Shown piece after piece: positions 6,324 through 15,100 of a DNA stretch of 64,000 bases (position 1 is its first letter; each line of letters opens with the position of its first letter). Below the pieces are notes generated by a model. That model saw nothing but the letters and a program-made list of their open reading frames with translations, did not search any database and was not told the DNA's origin. This DNA comes from Vicinamibacterales bacterium (GTDB lineage Bacteria > Acidobacteriota > Vicinamibacteria > Vicinamibacterales > UBA8438), in NCBI GenBank assembly GCA_958296065.1, contig CATQHX010000070.1:109957-173956 (forward strand), read 5' to 3'. The position numbers were made by a program, and so were the translations under genes.

Positions 6324-9308
6324 TCAGGCGCGCTCGATATTGACCAGGAACGACTTGAACTCCGGGCAGCGGGTGTTCGCGTCCCCGACGAACGGCGTCA
6401 GCAGGTTGGCCATCGATCCCTGTGTGATCCCGATGAAGCCCCAGTGCACCGGAATGCCGACCGTCCAGACCACCCTGCCGTTGACGCGCAGCGGCTTGAT
6501 GCGCTTGGTGACTATAGCCGTCCCCTGCACCTCGCCCCGCTTCGACCACACGCGCACCTGGCTGCCGTTCGGGATCCCCTTCTCCTCGGCCAGCCCTTCG
6601 GGCAGCTCGACGAAGAAGTCCGGCATCGTCTCGACCAGCAGCGGCACGTTGCTCGTCACGAAGTGCTCGCGCTCGACCACGCGGTAGACGGTGCAGGCGT
6701 AGGGGAAGTCGTCGTCGCCGGTGGCCAGCGTCTCGCGCACGCCGTCGTACCAGCGGATGACCGGGTTGATCGGCACGTTGTCGTGCAGCGCGTTGGGCGA
6801 CGGGCTCTCGACCGGCTCGTAGTGCTCCGAGAACGGGCCGTCCGCGAGGTGGCTGCTGAACAGGCGGGCCACCCCCTCCTCGGTCATGATGAAGGCGCCG
6901 GCCGCGTCCGGCGGCGTCGTCCGGCCGTAGTCCGGGACGTCGCCGATCCACTCGCGCCCGTTCCAGGCGATGCCGGCGCGGCTCTGATCCCAGGGCCTTC
7001 CGTCGGCGTCGGCCGACGCGCGGTTGTAGAGGACGCGGCGGTTGGCCGGCCAACTGAACGCCCAGTCGTGGTGCATCCCCAGGCCCGTCGGGTCGGCGGT
7101 GCCCCGCCGCTGCATCTGGTTGCCCGCCTCGGTGTAGCTGCCGGTGTAGATCCAGTTGCCGGAGGTCGTCGACCCGTCGTCGGCCAGCTCGCCGAACGAC
7201 GACAGCAGCCTGCCGGTGGTCCGATCGTAGCCGTTGATCTCCTTCGCCAGCTCGACCATGGTCGGCTCGCGCGGGTTCAGGTAGTCCCACGTCAGATGCT
7301 GGATGGCATCGTTCCAGGCGCCGCCCTCGGCCTGGTACAGCTCCTTCACGCGCCAGAACAGCTCGGACAGGATCCAGGTATCGGGCTGGACGCCGATCGG
7401 CGGGTCGACCGCCTTCTCCTTCCACTGCGCCCAGCGCCCGCTGTTGGTGAACGAGCCGTCGCGCTCGATCCAGTGCGAGGACGGCAGGTACAGCACCTCG
7501 GTGTCGATCTGCGACGGGTCCATCCCCGGCGCCTTCCAGAACTCGGCCGAGTCGAGCATGAACGGATCGATGACCACCTTCCACTTGAGCTTCGACATCG
7601 CGTCGAGCAGGCGGGGAACGTCCGGCCCGGCGAGCAGCGGATTGAACCCGAGGGCCACGAAGCCCTCCAGCGTCCCCTGGCGCGCCTTGTCCCAGATCGT
7701 CAGCCACGTGGCGTCGCCGTCCTGCTTGGCCAGGTAGTCGTACGCGAAGTCGTTCTCCGGCGTCGCGTGCTCGCCGAACCACGCCTTCATCTGCGAGACG
7801 TAGAACTTCGGGTAGTTGCCCCAGTAGTTGACGGTGTCGGGGACCAGCGGCCGCGGCGTCGAGTCGTCCAGGTGCGCCGCCAGCGACTGCTGCGGCGGCG
7901 TCGGCACCTTGAGATAGCCGGGCAGGATGCCGGCGACGATGGCGTGGTCTGTCGCCCCCTGCACGTTGGCGTGCCCGCGCAACGCGTTGATGCCGCCGCC
8001 GGGCCGGCCGATGTTCCCGAGCAGCAACTGCAGGATCGCCGCGGTGCGGATGATCTGGCTGCCGACCGTGTGCATCGTCCAGCCGACCGCGTACATGATC
8101 GTCCCGACCCGGTCGGCACGCCCCGTCGAGCAGATGATCTCGGCCATCCGCAGGAACTCGTCGGCCGAGCAGCCGGCGATGTCGGCGACCACCTCGGGCG
8201 TGTAGCGTTCGTAATGCTGCTTCAGGAGCTGGAAGACCGAGCGCGGGTGCTCGAGCGACGGGTCGCGGCGGACGTAGCCGTCCGGGCTCCGCTCGTAGTC
8301 CCAGGCCGTCTTGTCGTAGTTGCTGGCCGCCTCGTCGAACCCCGCGAACAGCCCGTCGGCGAAGCCGTACTGGTCGCCGACGACGAACGTCGCGTTCGTG
8401 TGGGCGCGCACGTAGTCGGCGTGGTGCAGGTCGTTCTCGAGCGCGTAGCGGATCAGGCCGCCGAGGACGGCAATGTCCGAGCCGGGCCGGATCTGCATGT
8501 GGCGGTCGGCAACCGCCGACGTGCGGGTGAAGCGCGGATCGATGGTGATGAGCTTCGCGCCCCGGTTGTCACGCGCCTCGACCGCCCACTTGAACCCGCA
8601 GGGATGGTTCTCGGCCGGGTTGGCGCCCATCACCAGGATGACGTCGGTGTTCTTGATGTCCTTCCAGTGGTTGGTCATCGCCCCGCGGCCGAACGTGGCG
8701 GCCAGACTGGCCACCGTGGGGCTGTGTCATATGCGGGCCTGATGGTCTATGTAGACTAGGCCCATCGCGCGCATCGTCTTCGTGATGAGGTAGGCGTCCT
8801 CGTTGGAGACGGTGGCGCTGCCGACCCAGGCGACCCCGTCGGCGCGGTTGACGACGCGGCCCTGATCGTCCCGCTCGCGGAACGAGGCATCGCGCGAGTC
8901 CTTGAACTTGCGCGCGAACCAGTCCATCGCCGTGTCCCAGTCGACCTCTTCCCACTCGGCGGCGCCGGCCCGTCGCAGCAGCGGCTGGTGCCGCAGCCGC
9001 GGGCTGATGGCAAGCTGCATCTGCGACGCGCCCTTCGGGCACAGCGTGCCGCCGTTTATGGGGCTGTCGGGGTCGCCCTCGACGTGGATGACGGTGTTCT
9101 TCGTGTTCAGGCCGCCGCTGCCGTGGACGTAGGCGATGGTCCCGCAGCCGACCGCGCAGTACGGGCAGACCGTGCGGTACTCGGTGGCGTTGCGGATCTT
9201 GAGCTGGCGGACCGCAGCATGCGCCGGTCGGAGATCGAAGCCGAGCGCGCTGACGGCGAGGCCGCCGGTGACCGAGGCCTTCAGGAACGTGCGGCGGGAG
9301 ATGTCCAT
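6324..9308 (-). CDS. fdnG: Formate dehydrogenase catalytic (alpha) subunit, selenoprotein
   Basis: Oxidises formate to CO2 at a bis-MGD molybdenum or tungsten centre on the periplasmic side. Read through an in-frame TGA at 8729-8727, it is 994 residues, close to FdnG/FdoG. The Tat signal SRRTFLK is at 4-10. The 4Fe-4S ligands are Cys48, 51, 55 (CPYCAVGC) and Cys90 (LCPKG). The TGA is codon 194 in QARI-U-HSPTVASL, the exact position of the catalytic selenocysteine of the E. coli enzymes, and conserved FDH sequence continues beyond it (FGRGAMTNHW). A SECIS-like hairpin follows 11 nt downstream. Without selenocysteine insertion the gene would give a 193-residue fragment. No selA, selB or tRNA-Sec lies in the window. 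Confidence 0.95.
8697..8729 (-). promoter_or_regulatory. Selenocysteine UGA and bacterial SECIS-like hairpin in fdnG
   Basis: UGA at 8729-8727, an 11-nt spacer, then a stem GGTGGCC (8715-8709) / GGCCGCC (8703-8697) closing the five-base loop AGTCT (8708-8704). All seven pairs form (one is U-G). As far as I recall, the fdnG SECIS of E. coli carries the same AGUCU-type loop at a similar distance from its UGA. This is the SelB recruitment signal. Confidence 0.85.
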
Positions 9309-9398
9309 AGGCGATTCGTGCTCTGGTGGTTATACCACAGCGGACGGCATCGCATCGTACGGTCGGCGGTGCCCGCCGTTCGGGGGCGGCGGGCCGAC

Positions 9399-9721
9399 AT
9401 GTACATCAGCACGCTTCGGTCCTACCGCCGCGAACGCATGCCGGTCTATCCCGACGCGGCGTACAGCAACCTGGCGCCGGACTGGGTGTGCGAAATACTC
9501 TCGCCCTCGACCCGCAAGCTCGACCTGCATGGCAAGCGCCCCGTCTACCCACGGGAGGGGGTCGGGCATCTCTGGCTGGTGGACCCGACGGATCGCACCC
9601 TGGAGGCTTCGAACTGCGCGAGGGAGAGTGGGTACTGATCGCGACCGCGCAGGACGACGCCCCGGTCCGCATCCGCCCCTTCGAGGCGGTTACCTTCAGC
9701 CTCGGCGATCTGTGGCCCTGA
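9399..9721 (+). pseudogene. Decayed Uma2-family (DUF820) endonuclease-like gene
   Basis: The middle and end of a Uma2 domain are recognisable, including RMPVYPDAAYSNLAPDWVCE, LSPSTRKLDL and VGHLWLVDPTDRTLEA. The frame then breaks near 9608-9620, and FELREGEWVL...PFEAVTFSLGDLWP continues in the next frame to the stop at 9721. The N-terminal third is missing; it would overlap fdnG on the other strand. So the gene is truncated and frameshifted. Uma2 proteins are PD-(D/E)XK-like and very abundant in cyanobacteria and acidobacteria, with unclear role. The 9722-9933 interval after it holds nothing I recognise. Confidence 0.7.
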
Positions 9722-9933
9722 GTGCTCCACGCCCGGTACGCACCCGGCCGACGGCGTGTTACGCATCCTCCCGCCAGAGAATCGACTGCTCCGGCTCGTC
9801 GGTCCGGTCGCCCGCGATCCGGCCGACGACACCGGTGTCCAAATCGATGCCGACAGCCGCGCCAGCCGCAACGCCACCGTCCCGCGCAGCACGTCCGCGC
9901 GCGAACGGCAGGTCTCGAAGATCGGACGGACGC

Positions 9934-11025
9934 TCATCGACCCTGGCCGGCGGAAGGATCACCCCCCGTCTGCGGGATCGGCGCGAACGGCACCGCCGGC
10001 TCCCGCACGCCGGGATGCCCGGCCTGGATGCGCTGCTGCGACACCAGCGCCGCGGCGTCGATAGCCTGCTGCTCGTCGGCGCGCCCGGCGCTGAGCAGGT
10101 TCACCATGGCATGGTTGCCCTCGTGGCAGGCGTACTCGAACAGCGTGACGCCGGGGGCCGAGCGGTGCATCGGGATGGCCGCGGTGTAGGGCACGGCGAA
10201 GGTCTGCGGATCCTCGACCGTCACCCGGTAGTCGATGGTGTTGGCGTCGACCAGGGTGAAGCGCTCGGTCAGCCGCAGGGTCTCCCCCGAGCTGCGCGGC
10301 CCGGTCGGGGTGACGTGCGACGGCTGGTAGTCGCCGCCGTCGAGCTTGCCGTTGAAGTGCAGGGTCTCGACGACCAGCGTGTCGCCCTCCCAGCGCCCGC
10401 GGCCGTCGCCGAGCCACTGGCGGACGGCCCCGGAGGCGTGCGGACGCCCGTCCAGCGGGACGATGCGCGCCTCGTGGATCATCTCCATCAGCAGGACGAA
10501 GTGATCCGGCGTCTGGAAGATCTGGTAGTTGGCGTTGTACAGCGTCGGGATCATCGCCGTCGGCAGGGTGCGCGAGATGCACCGCTCCCAGTTGTTGCGG
10601 TCGCGCCACGAATCGGCTTCGCCGCGGCCGGCCCGCGCGTTCTCGCGGTCGATGAGGCGCTGCACCCCCTGCTGGGCCATCCGGATGCGCCCGTCCGGCG
10701 GATCGATAATCAGCGACTCGCGCTCGATGTTGCCGGCCTGCTCCAGCCAGCCGGCGCCGGTGCCCCGCGTGGCCTCGATGACCGCCTGCTGCGCCTGCCG
10801 CCCCAGGGCCTGCTCCTCGCTCGTCAGCCGCTCGAGCGGCGTGGTAGTCGAGTTGTTCCAGACACCCTGGAAGTCGGGAGCACCCCAGGGGGTGCGCGGC
10901 AGCTCGGACTCGTCGGACGCAAGGCGATCCGGCGTCCACTGCGCAAAGGCCGGGGTGGTCGTGAGCACGGCCACCAGAAGGGTAAGGAGACCGGCGAAGC
11001 CGAAGGGACGACGCGTGCTGTTCAT
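9934..11025 (-). CDS. Secreted protein of unknown function
   Basis: A 363-residue exported protein. A signal peptide is clear (MNSTRRPFGFAGLLTLLVAV...TPAFAQ). The start at 11025 has GGAGGA 7 nt upstream, better than an ATG 7 codons earlier. The mature part has conserved-looking stretches such as PWGAPDFQGVWNN, NYQIFQTPDHFVLLMEMIH, ARIVPLDGRPH and RWEGDTLVVET. I know these from a large family of uncharacterised secreted acidobacterial proteins, often duplicated, but with no assigned activity. The His/Glu-rich positions could bind metal. It converges on the Uma2 remnant and is not obviously part of an operon. Confidence 0.75.
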   Translation of the reverse strand: MNSTRRPFGFAGLLTLLVAVLTTTPAFAQWTPDRLASDESELPRTPWGAPDFQGVWNNSTTTPLERLTSEEQALGRQAQQAVIEATRGTGAGWLEQAGNIERESLIIDPPDGRIRMAQQGVQRLIDRENARAGRGEADSWRDRNNWERCISRTLPTAMIPTLYNANYQIFQTPDHFVLLMEMIHEARIVPLDGRPHASGAVRQWLGDGRGRWEGDTLVVETLHFNGKLDGGDYQPSHVTPTGPRSSGETLRLTERFTLVDANTIDYRVTVEDPQTFAVPYTAAIPMHRSAPGVTLFEYACHEGNHAMVNLLSAGRADEQQAIDAAALVSQQRIQAGHPGVREPAVPFAPIPQTGGDPSAGQGR

Positions 11026-11192
11026 TCTGCGATCCTCCAAATCCACGGCAGTATAGGCCGGCCGGAGCCCGGGAGCCGAGTTGCAGGCTCTCCAGGCCGG
11101 AAGCGCATCCCGGGTGGCCGAGCCCGGGAGTCTTCACCGCGGAGGCTCGCGCCAGCGGGACTCGCAACGCAACCGTAAACGCCCCGCCGGCA

Positions 11193-11297
11193 CGGTGGTG
11201 TCTTGCCGGGCGCGTGGCGACGGCCTCGGCCGGATACCGGAGCGCATGCAGGGGAACATTCTGGCTCGGTGATGTCCTGCTGGGCGCGTGGCGACGG
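11193..11297. repeat. 31-bp imperfect direct repeat in the hypothetical/fdhD intergenic region
   Basis: Copies at 11193-11223 and 11267-11297 share 28 of 31 bases, including the block GGGCGCGTGGCGACGG, and start 74 bp apart. They occupy the 327-bp gap between the secreted protein (start 11025) and fdhD (start 11353). Apart from the fdhD -10 element I see no other feature in that gap. Confidence 0.6.
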
Positions 11298-11340
11298 AGT
11301 CCGCAACGGTGCCGCACCGATGCGACGCTCCGCCCGGGAC

Positions 11341-11346
11341 TATGAT
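11341..11346 (+). promoter_or_regulatory. -10 element of leaderless fdhD promoter
   Basis: TATGAT, then CCACGC, then the ATG of fdhD. The 6-nt gap predicts a leaderless transcript. The corresponding -35 region shows no TTGACA-like box. Confidence 0.6.
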
Positions 11347-11352
11347 CCACGC

Positions 11353-12201
11353 ATGCCACCCGACGTCGCGCACTCGCCGGGGCTCCGGTCCGTCGCCGTC
11401 CGGCGCCGGGGAGAGGTGCTCGAGCAGGACTTGGTCGTCGTGGAGGAGCCGCTCGAGATATGGCTCGACGCCAAGCCCCTGGTCGTCACGATGCGCACGC
11501 CCGGCGATGATGAAGAGCTCGCGGCGGGCTTTCTCCATGCAGAGGGAGTGCTCGGCGACGGCACAGGGATCGCGTCGCTCCGCACGGTCGCGGGGGAACG
11601 AGCGAACGGCGGCGGGCCGGCGCGCATCAAGGTGACGGCCTTCGCGGGAGACCGCGTCGAGGTCACGCTGGCGGGTTCCACGGACCACCCTGCCCCGGCG
11701 GCCGGGTCCGTTACGCCGGAGCGCGAGTTCCGGGCCACCGCTGCCTGCGGGGTCTGCGGCAAGGAGTCGATCGACGACCTGGACCAGGAGCTGCCGCCGA
11801 TTTCACCGGTCGGGTGCCGTCCTGCCCTCTTCGAGGCGCTGCCCGAGCGGCTCCGCGCGGCGCAGACGCTGTTCGACGCGACCGGCGGCATCCACGCCGC
11901 CGGCATTTTCGCCCTGGACGGTGACTTGCTTTGCGTACGGGAGGACATCGGCCGTCATAACGCGGTCGACAAGGTGATCGGCCACTTCGTGCTGCGCGGC
12001 GAGATGCCCCTCCGCGACCGGATCCTGGTCGTCAGCGGCCGCGCCGGCTTCGAGCTGGTGCAGAAGGCGCTGATGGCGGCCATCCCGGCCATGGTCTCGG
12101 TGGGCGCCGCGTCGAGTGTGGCCGTCGACATGGCGACAGCGGCCGGCATGACCCTCTATTCCTTCGCCGGGCGCGGGCGGGGCAACCTGCACGTGGCGTG
12201 A
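11353..12201 (+). CDS. fdhD: Sulfur carrier protein FdhD
   Basis: A 282-residue protein that passes sulfur from a cysteine desulfurase to the molybdenum cofactor of formate dehydrogenase, which is required for FDH activity. The sulfur-relay CxxC is Cys132/Cys135 in ACGVCGKESI, and the C-terminal half has EDIGRHNAVDKVIG and VSGRAGFELVQKA, both diagnostic. Several earlier in-frame start codons exist, but the ATG at 11353 sits 6 nt after TATGAT and the family starts here. It is on the strand opposite to the fdn operon, 2 kb from its promoter end. Its product acts on the bis-MGD cofactor of FdnG. Confidence 0.94.
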   Translation: MPPDVAHSPGLRSVAVRRRGEVLEQDLVVVEEPLEIWLDAKPLVVTMRTPGDDEELAAGFLHAEGVLGDGTGIASLRTVAGERANGGGPARIKVTAFAGDRVEVTLAGSTDHPAPAAGSVTPEREFRATAACGVCGKESIDDLDQELPPISPVGCRPALFEALPERLRAAQTLFDATGGIHAAGIFALDGDLLCVREDIGRHNAVDKVIGHFVLRGEMPLRDRILVVSGRAGFELVQKALMAAIPAMVSVGAASSVAVDMATAAGMTLYSFAGRGRGNLHVA

Positions 12202-12300
12202 CCGCTTCCCGACCGACTCCGAGCGCACATCGACCGGACGGCGTACACGAGCCGCCGTCCACCTTGGCCTTGGACAGTCTCCGACTCGGCGGGTGCTACG

Positions 12301-12678
12301 ATGAGGCAGGAGGTCGCAACGCCTACGGCGGGCGGGCGATCACCTCAAGCGACACCGAGCGTGGCGATGGCAACGGCGCAGTTGGACCAGACCGCGGACA
12401 ACATCGAGCGTCGAGTCGATCGGATCGAGCAGGTCCTGCCGACTCTCGCCACGAAGAAAGACCTGACGGCCACCGGGAAACAACTGCGGGGCGAGATCAA
12501 GGACACCGAAGAGCGCCTGCGGGACGAGATCAAGGACACCGAAGAGCGCCTGCGGAGCGAGATCAAGGACGCCGAGCAGCGCACGCGAACCCACTTCGAC
12601 GTGGTGGCCGAAAGTCTGCGCGACGACATCCAGCTCGTCGCCGAGGCCGTCGCGACCCTCGCCGAACGCGAGCGGTAG
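12301..12678 (+). CDS. Coiled-coil protein with hendecad repeats (125 aa)
   Basis: A small charged protein. Residues ~27-115 are predicted long alpha helix, with LDQTADNIERRVDRIEQVLP and then an 11-residue motif EIKDTEERLRD repeated almost exactly (EIKDTEERLRD, EIKDTEERLRS, EIKDAEQRTRT), a hendecad coiled coil. The DNA shows the same 33-bp repeat at about 12497-12575. No catalytic motif. The exact start is unsure: the ATG at 12301 overlaps TACGAT, and MATAQLDQ 22 codons later is an alternative. Proteins of this look are common in the phylum, often near nuclease or TA genes, with unknown function. Confidence 0.6.
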   Translation: MRQEVATPTAGGRSPQATPSVAMATAQLDQTADNIERRVDRIEQVLPTLATKKDLTATGKQLRGEIKDTEERLRDEIKDTEERLRSEIKDAEQRTRTHFDVVAESLRDDIQLVAEAVATLAERER

Positions 12679-12737
12679 GCCGAGTATCGCCCCGATCGCC
12701 ACACCACGGGCAGAGCCCCGAGAGCCGGCAACTGGAA

Positions 12738-13244
12738 ATGAGAGGATTGGACCGCCTGGCGGGATGCGCGGGATGCTGGCAGGGATCGAGCCGTTTGCAC
12801 GATCCTCACACCGGCAGGCCGGAAGATACGACGTCGACGGCGGTCCTGAGCCCGCTGCTCGGCGGACGGTTCATCCGCCTGGACTACACGTGGAGCTACC
12901 AGGGCACCGGGCAGGAAGGCTCCATCCTGATCGGCCACCAATCCGATCGCGGGAGAGCGACCGCCCACTGGATCGATTCCTGGCACATGGCGAACGGCGT
13001 GATGGCGTGCGAGGGCGCCGTCGAGCCCGACGGCACCGTCGCCGTGCACGGCAGCTACGCGGCGCCGCCCGGCCCGGACTGGGGATGGCGGATCGCGATT
13101 CGGCCCGGCGACGGGTCGGCGCTGCAGGTCGTCATGCACAACGTCACTCCCGACGGGCAGGAAGCGCTGGCGGTAGAAGCGACGTACGCGCGCACGGATT
13201 CCGCAGTGACCGCGCCGCTCGCGATCACTGCGCCGTCGAGGTAG
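12738..13244 (+). CDS. DUF1579-like protein
   Basis: A 168-residue beta-rich protein. The segments LAGCWQGSS, LLGGRFIRLDYTW, GSILIGHQSDRGRATAHWIDSWH and GDGSALQVVMHNV fit the DUF1579 pattern of a small single-domain barrel with a WxG start. No signal peptide is evident with the chosen ATG (12738). It precedes the ABC exporter pair by 47 nt in the same direction and may share a transcript. Function is unknown for the family. A short repeat (GACGTACGCGCGC...GGATTCCGC) is present at the end of this gene and again just after its stop. Confidence 0.6.
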   Translation: MRGLDRLAGCAGCWQGSSRLHDPHTGRPEDTTSTAVLSPLLGGRFIRLDYTWSYQGTGQEGSILIGHQSDRGRATAHWIDSWHMANGVMACEGAVEPDGTVAVHGSYAAPPGPDWGWRIAIRPGDGSALQVVMHNVTPDGQEALAVEATYARTDSAVTAPLAITAPSR

Positions 13245-13291
13245 GAACGACGTACGCGCGCGGATTCCGCCGCCGGAGAATCTCGCAACTG

Positions 13292-15100
13292 ATGCCGGAC
13301 TCCCCGATCTCACGCCTCCGCGCACGCCCGGAGTGGAAGTTCCTGGCCGTCCTGCCGCGGGCCAACCCGTTCCTGGCCACGGTCTGGTGGACGGCCCTGG
13401 TCGTGCGCAGCCTCCTGCCGGCCCTGCTGGCCGTCGCGATGGGCCTCCTGGTCGGCGCCGTCGAGGCGGGCGGCGATCTCGTCTGGCCGCTAGCCGGGGT
13501 CGGCACCGTGTTCGTCCTGCTGCAGGTGCTGCCGCCGCTGCACCTCGCCGCGGGCCAGAACCTCGGCAGCAGCGCCGCGGCGTGGCTCTACGACGAACTG
13601 GCGGTGGCCTGCGTGGAGCCGCCCGGCATCGGGCACCTGGAGGACCCGGAGGCCGCTGGCGACCTGACCATGGCGCGGGATTTCGATCTCGGCATCAGCG
13701 GGCCGCCGCTGGCGATCTCGATGGACTTCATCGCGGCCGGCCTCGTCGAGCTGCTGGCCGGACTGACGGCCGTCGCGATCCTCTTCGCCTACGCGTGGTG
13801 GGCGCCCTTGTTGCTCGGTGGAGCCTGGCTCGCCACACACTGGCTCCTGCGCGAGAGCGCCGTCTGGAAGGACCGCCAGACCGATGCCGTGCGCGAGGCC
13901 CAGCGGCATGCCGACTACGCGTACCGGCTGGCGGTGGACGCGCCCGCCGCCAAGGAGTTGCGGCTGTTCGGACTGGCCGACTGGACCATCGAGCGCTTTC
14001 GACGCCACCGGCGGCGGCTCCACGACCTGCGCTGGGAAGCGACGAAGCTGCGCGAACGGCCCGTGGCGACGAGCCTGGCCCTGGTGCTGGCCGCCAACGC
14101 GGTCGTGTTCTGGTCGCTGGCCGCAGACGTTACCGCCGGTACGCTGCCGCTCGACCGCCTGGTGATGTTCGCAAGCGCCGCCATCGGCGCGAGCATGATC
14201 GCCTTCGGCGGGTTGTCCTGGGCCCTCGACGGCGCGGGGGCGCCCACCGCCGCGGTGCTCAGGTTGGGAGAGGCCATGGCTCCGCGCGGCGCGCTGACCC
14301 CCGGCACGAAGCCGGCGACCGGCCTGCCGGCGCGCGAGATCCACTTCTCCGGTGTGCGCTTCGCCTATCCGTCCGGACCGGAAAAGCGGGTACTGGACGG
14401 ATTCGAGTTGACGATTCCGGCCGGCTCGTCGCTCGCCATCGTCGGCCAGAACGGCGCCGGCAAGACCACCCTGGCCAAGCTGCTGTGCCGGTTCTACGAA
14501 CCGCAGGAAGGGGTGATCGCGGTGGACGGCGTGGACCTGGGAGAGCTGGACATCGAGTCCTGGCGCGAACGGATCACCGCCGTCTTTCAGGACTTCGCGC
14601 GCTTCGAGCTGCCGCTCGCCGACAACGTCGCCCCCGGCGGCGCGCCCGAGGCAGTCGTCCGCGAGGCGCTGGCGAAGGCGGGTGCGGCGGACCTTGCCGA
14701 CCTGGACACCATCCTGGCCCGCGGCTACGACGGCGGCACCGAGCTCTCCGGCGGGCAATGGCAACGGGTGGCCCTGGCCCGAACGCTCGCCGCGGTCCGT
14801 CAGGGCGCGGGCATAGTCCTGCTGGACGAGCCCACCGCGCAGCTCGACGTGCGGGGCGAGGCGGAGATCTTCGAGCGGATCCTGCAGGCGACGCGCGACA
14901 CGACGACCATTCTGATCTCCCACCGGTTCTCCACCGTCCGGCACGCCGACCGCATCTGCGTCCTGGAGCACGGGCAGGTCATCGAGCTGGGCACCCACGA
15001 CGAGCTGATGGCGCTGGGCGGACGCTACCGGACGATGTTCGACCTGCAGGCTCAGCGGTTCGAGGAGCAGGAAGAGACGGGCTTCGATGTCCTCGACTGA
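13292..15100 (+). CDS. ABC exporter half-transporter A (membrane + ATPase)
   Basis: A 602-residue type IV (exporter) half-transporter. The N-terminal ~300 residues contain five or six hydrophobic helices, and the C-terminal part is the ATPase: Walker A GQNGAGKTT near residue 384, signature LSGGQWQR near 485, Walker B IVLLDEPTAQLD near 510, and the switch His in ISHRFSTVR near 543. All catalytic residues are intact. Its last 14 nt overlap the next half-transporter, so the two most likely form a heterodimer. Substrate (lipid, peptide or drug) cannot be inferred. The start at 13292 is the last ATG before the first helix. Confidence 0.92.
   Translation: MPDSPISRLRARPEWKFLAVLPRANPFLATVWWTALVVRSLLPALLAVAMGLLVGAVEAGGDLVWPLAGVGTVFVLLQVLPPLHLAAGQNLGSSAAAWLYDELAVACVEPPGIGHLEDPEAAGDLTMARDFDLGISGPPLAISMDFIAAGLVELLAGLTAVAILFAYAWWAPLLLGGAWLATHWLLRESAVWKDRQTDAVREAQRHADYAYRLAVDAPAAKELRLFGLADWTIERFRRHRRRLHDLRWEATKLRERPVATSLALVLAANAVVFWSLAADVTAGTLPLDRLVMFASAAIGASMIAFGGLSWALDGAGAPTAAVLRLGEAMAPRGALTPGTKPATGLPAREIHFSGVRFAYPSGPEKRVLDGFELTIPAGSSLAIVGQNGAGKTTLAKLLCRFYEPQEGVIAVDGVDLGELDIESWRERITAVFQDFARFELPLADNVAPGGAPEAVVREALAKAGAADLADLDTILARGYDGGTELSGGQWQRVALARTLAAVRQGAGIVLLDEPTAQLDVRGEAEIFERILQATRDTTTILISHRFSTVRHADRICVLEHGQVIELGTHDELMALGGRYRTMFDLQAQRFEEQEETGFDVLD

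Noticed and set aside
8727..8729. TGA in fdnG read as a true stop or nonsense mutation
   Set aside because: It coincides with the selenocysteine position of the family, is followed by conserved FDH sequence in the same frame, and has a SECIS-like hairpin.
6276..8759. An 827-codon open frame on the plus strand opposite fdnG
   Set aside because: It has no protein-like domains and mirrors fdnG codon bias; in such GC-rich DNA the antisense frame of a real gene stays open by chance.
9722..9933. Small frames in the gap between the Uma2 remnant and the secreted protein
   Set aside because: Several overlapping frames exist on both strands, but none has a ribosome site, a promoter or a recognisable motif.
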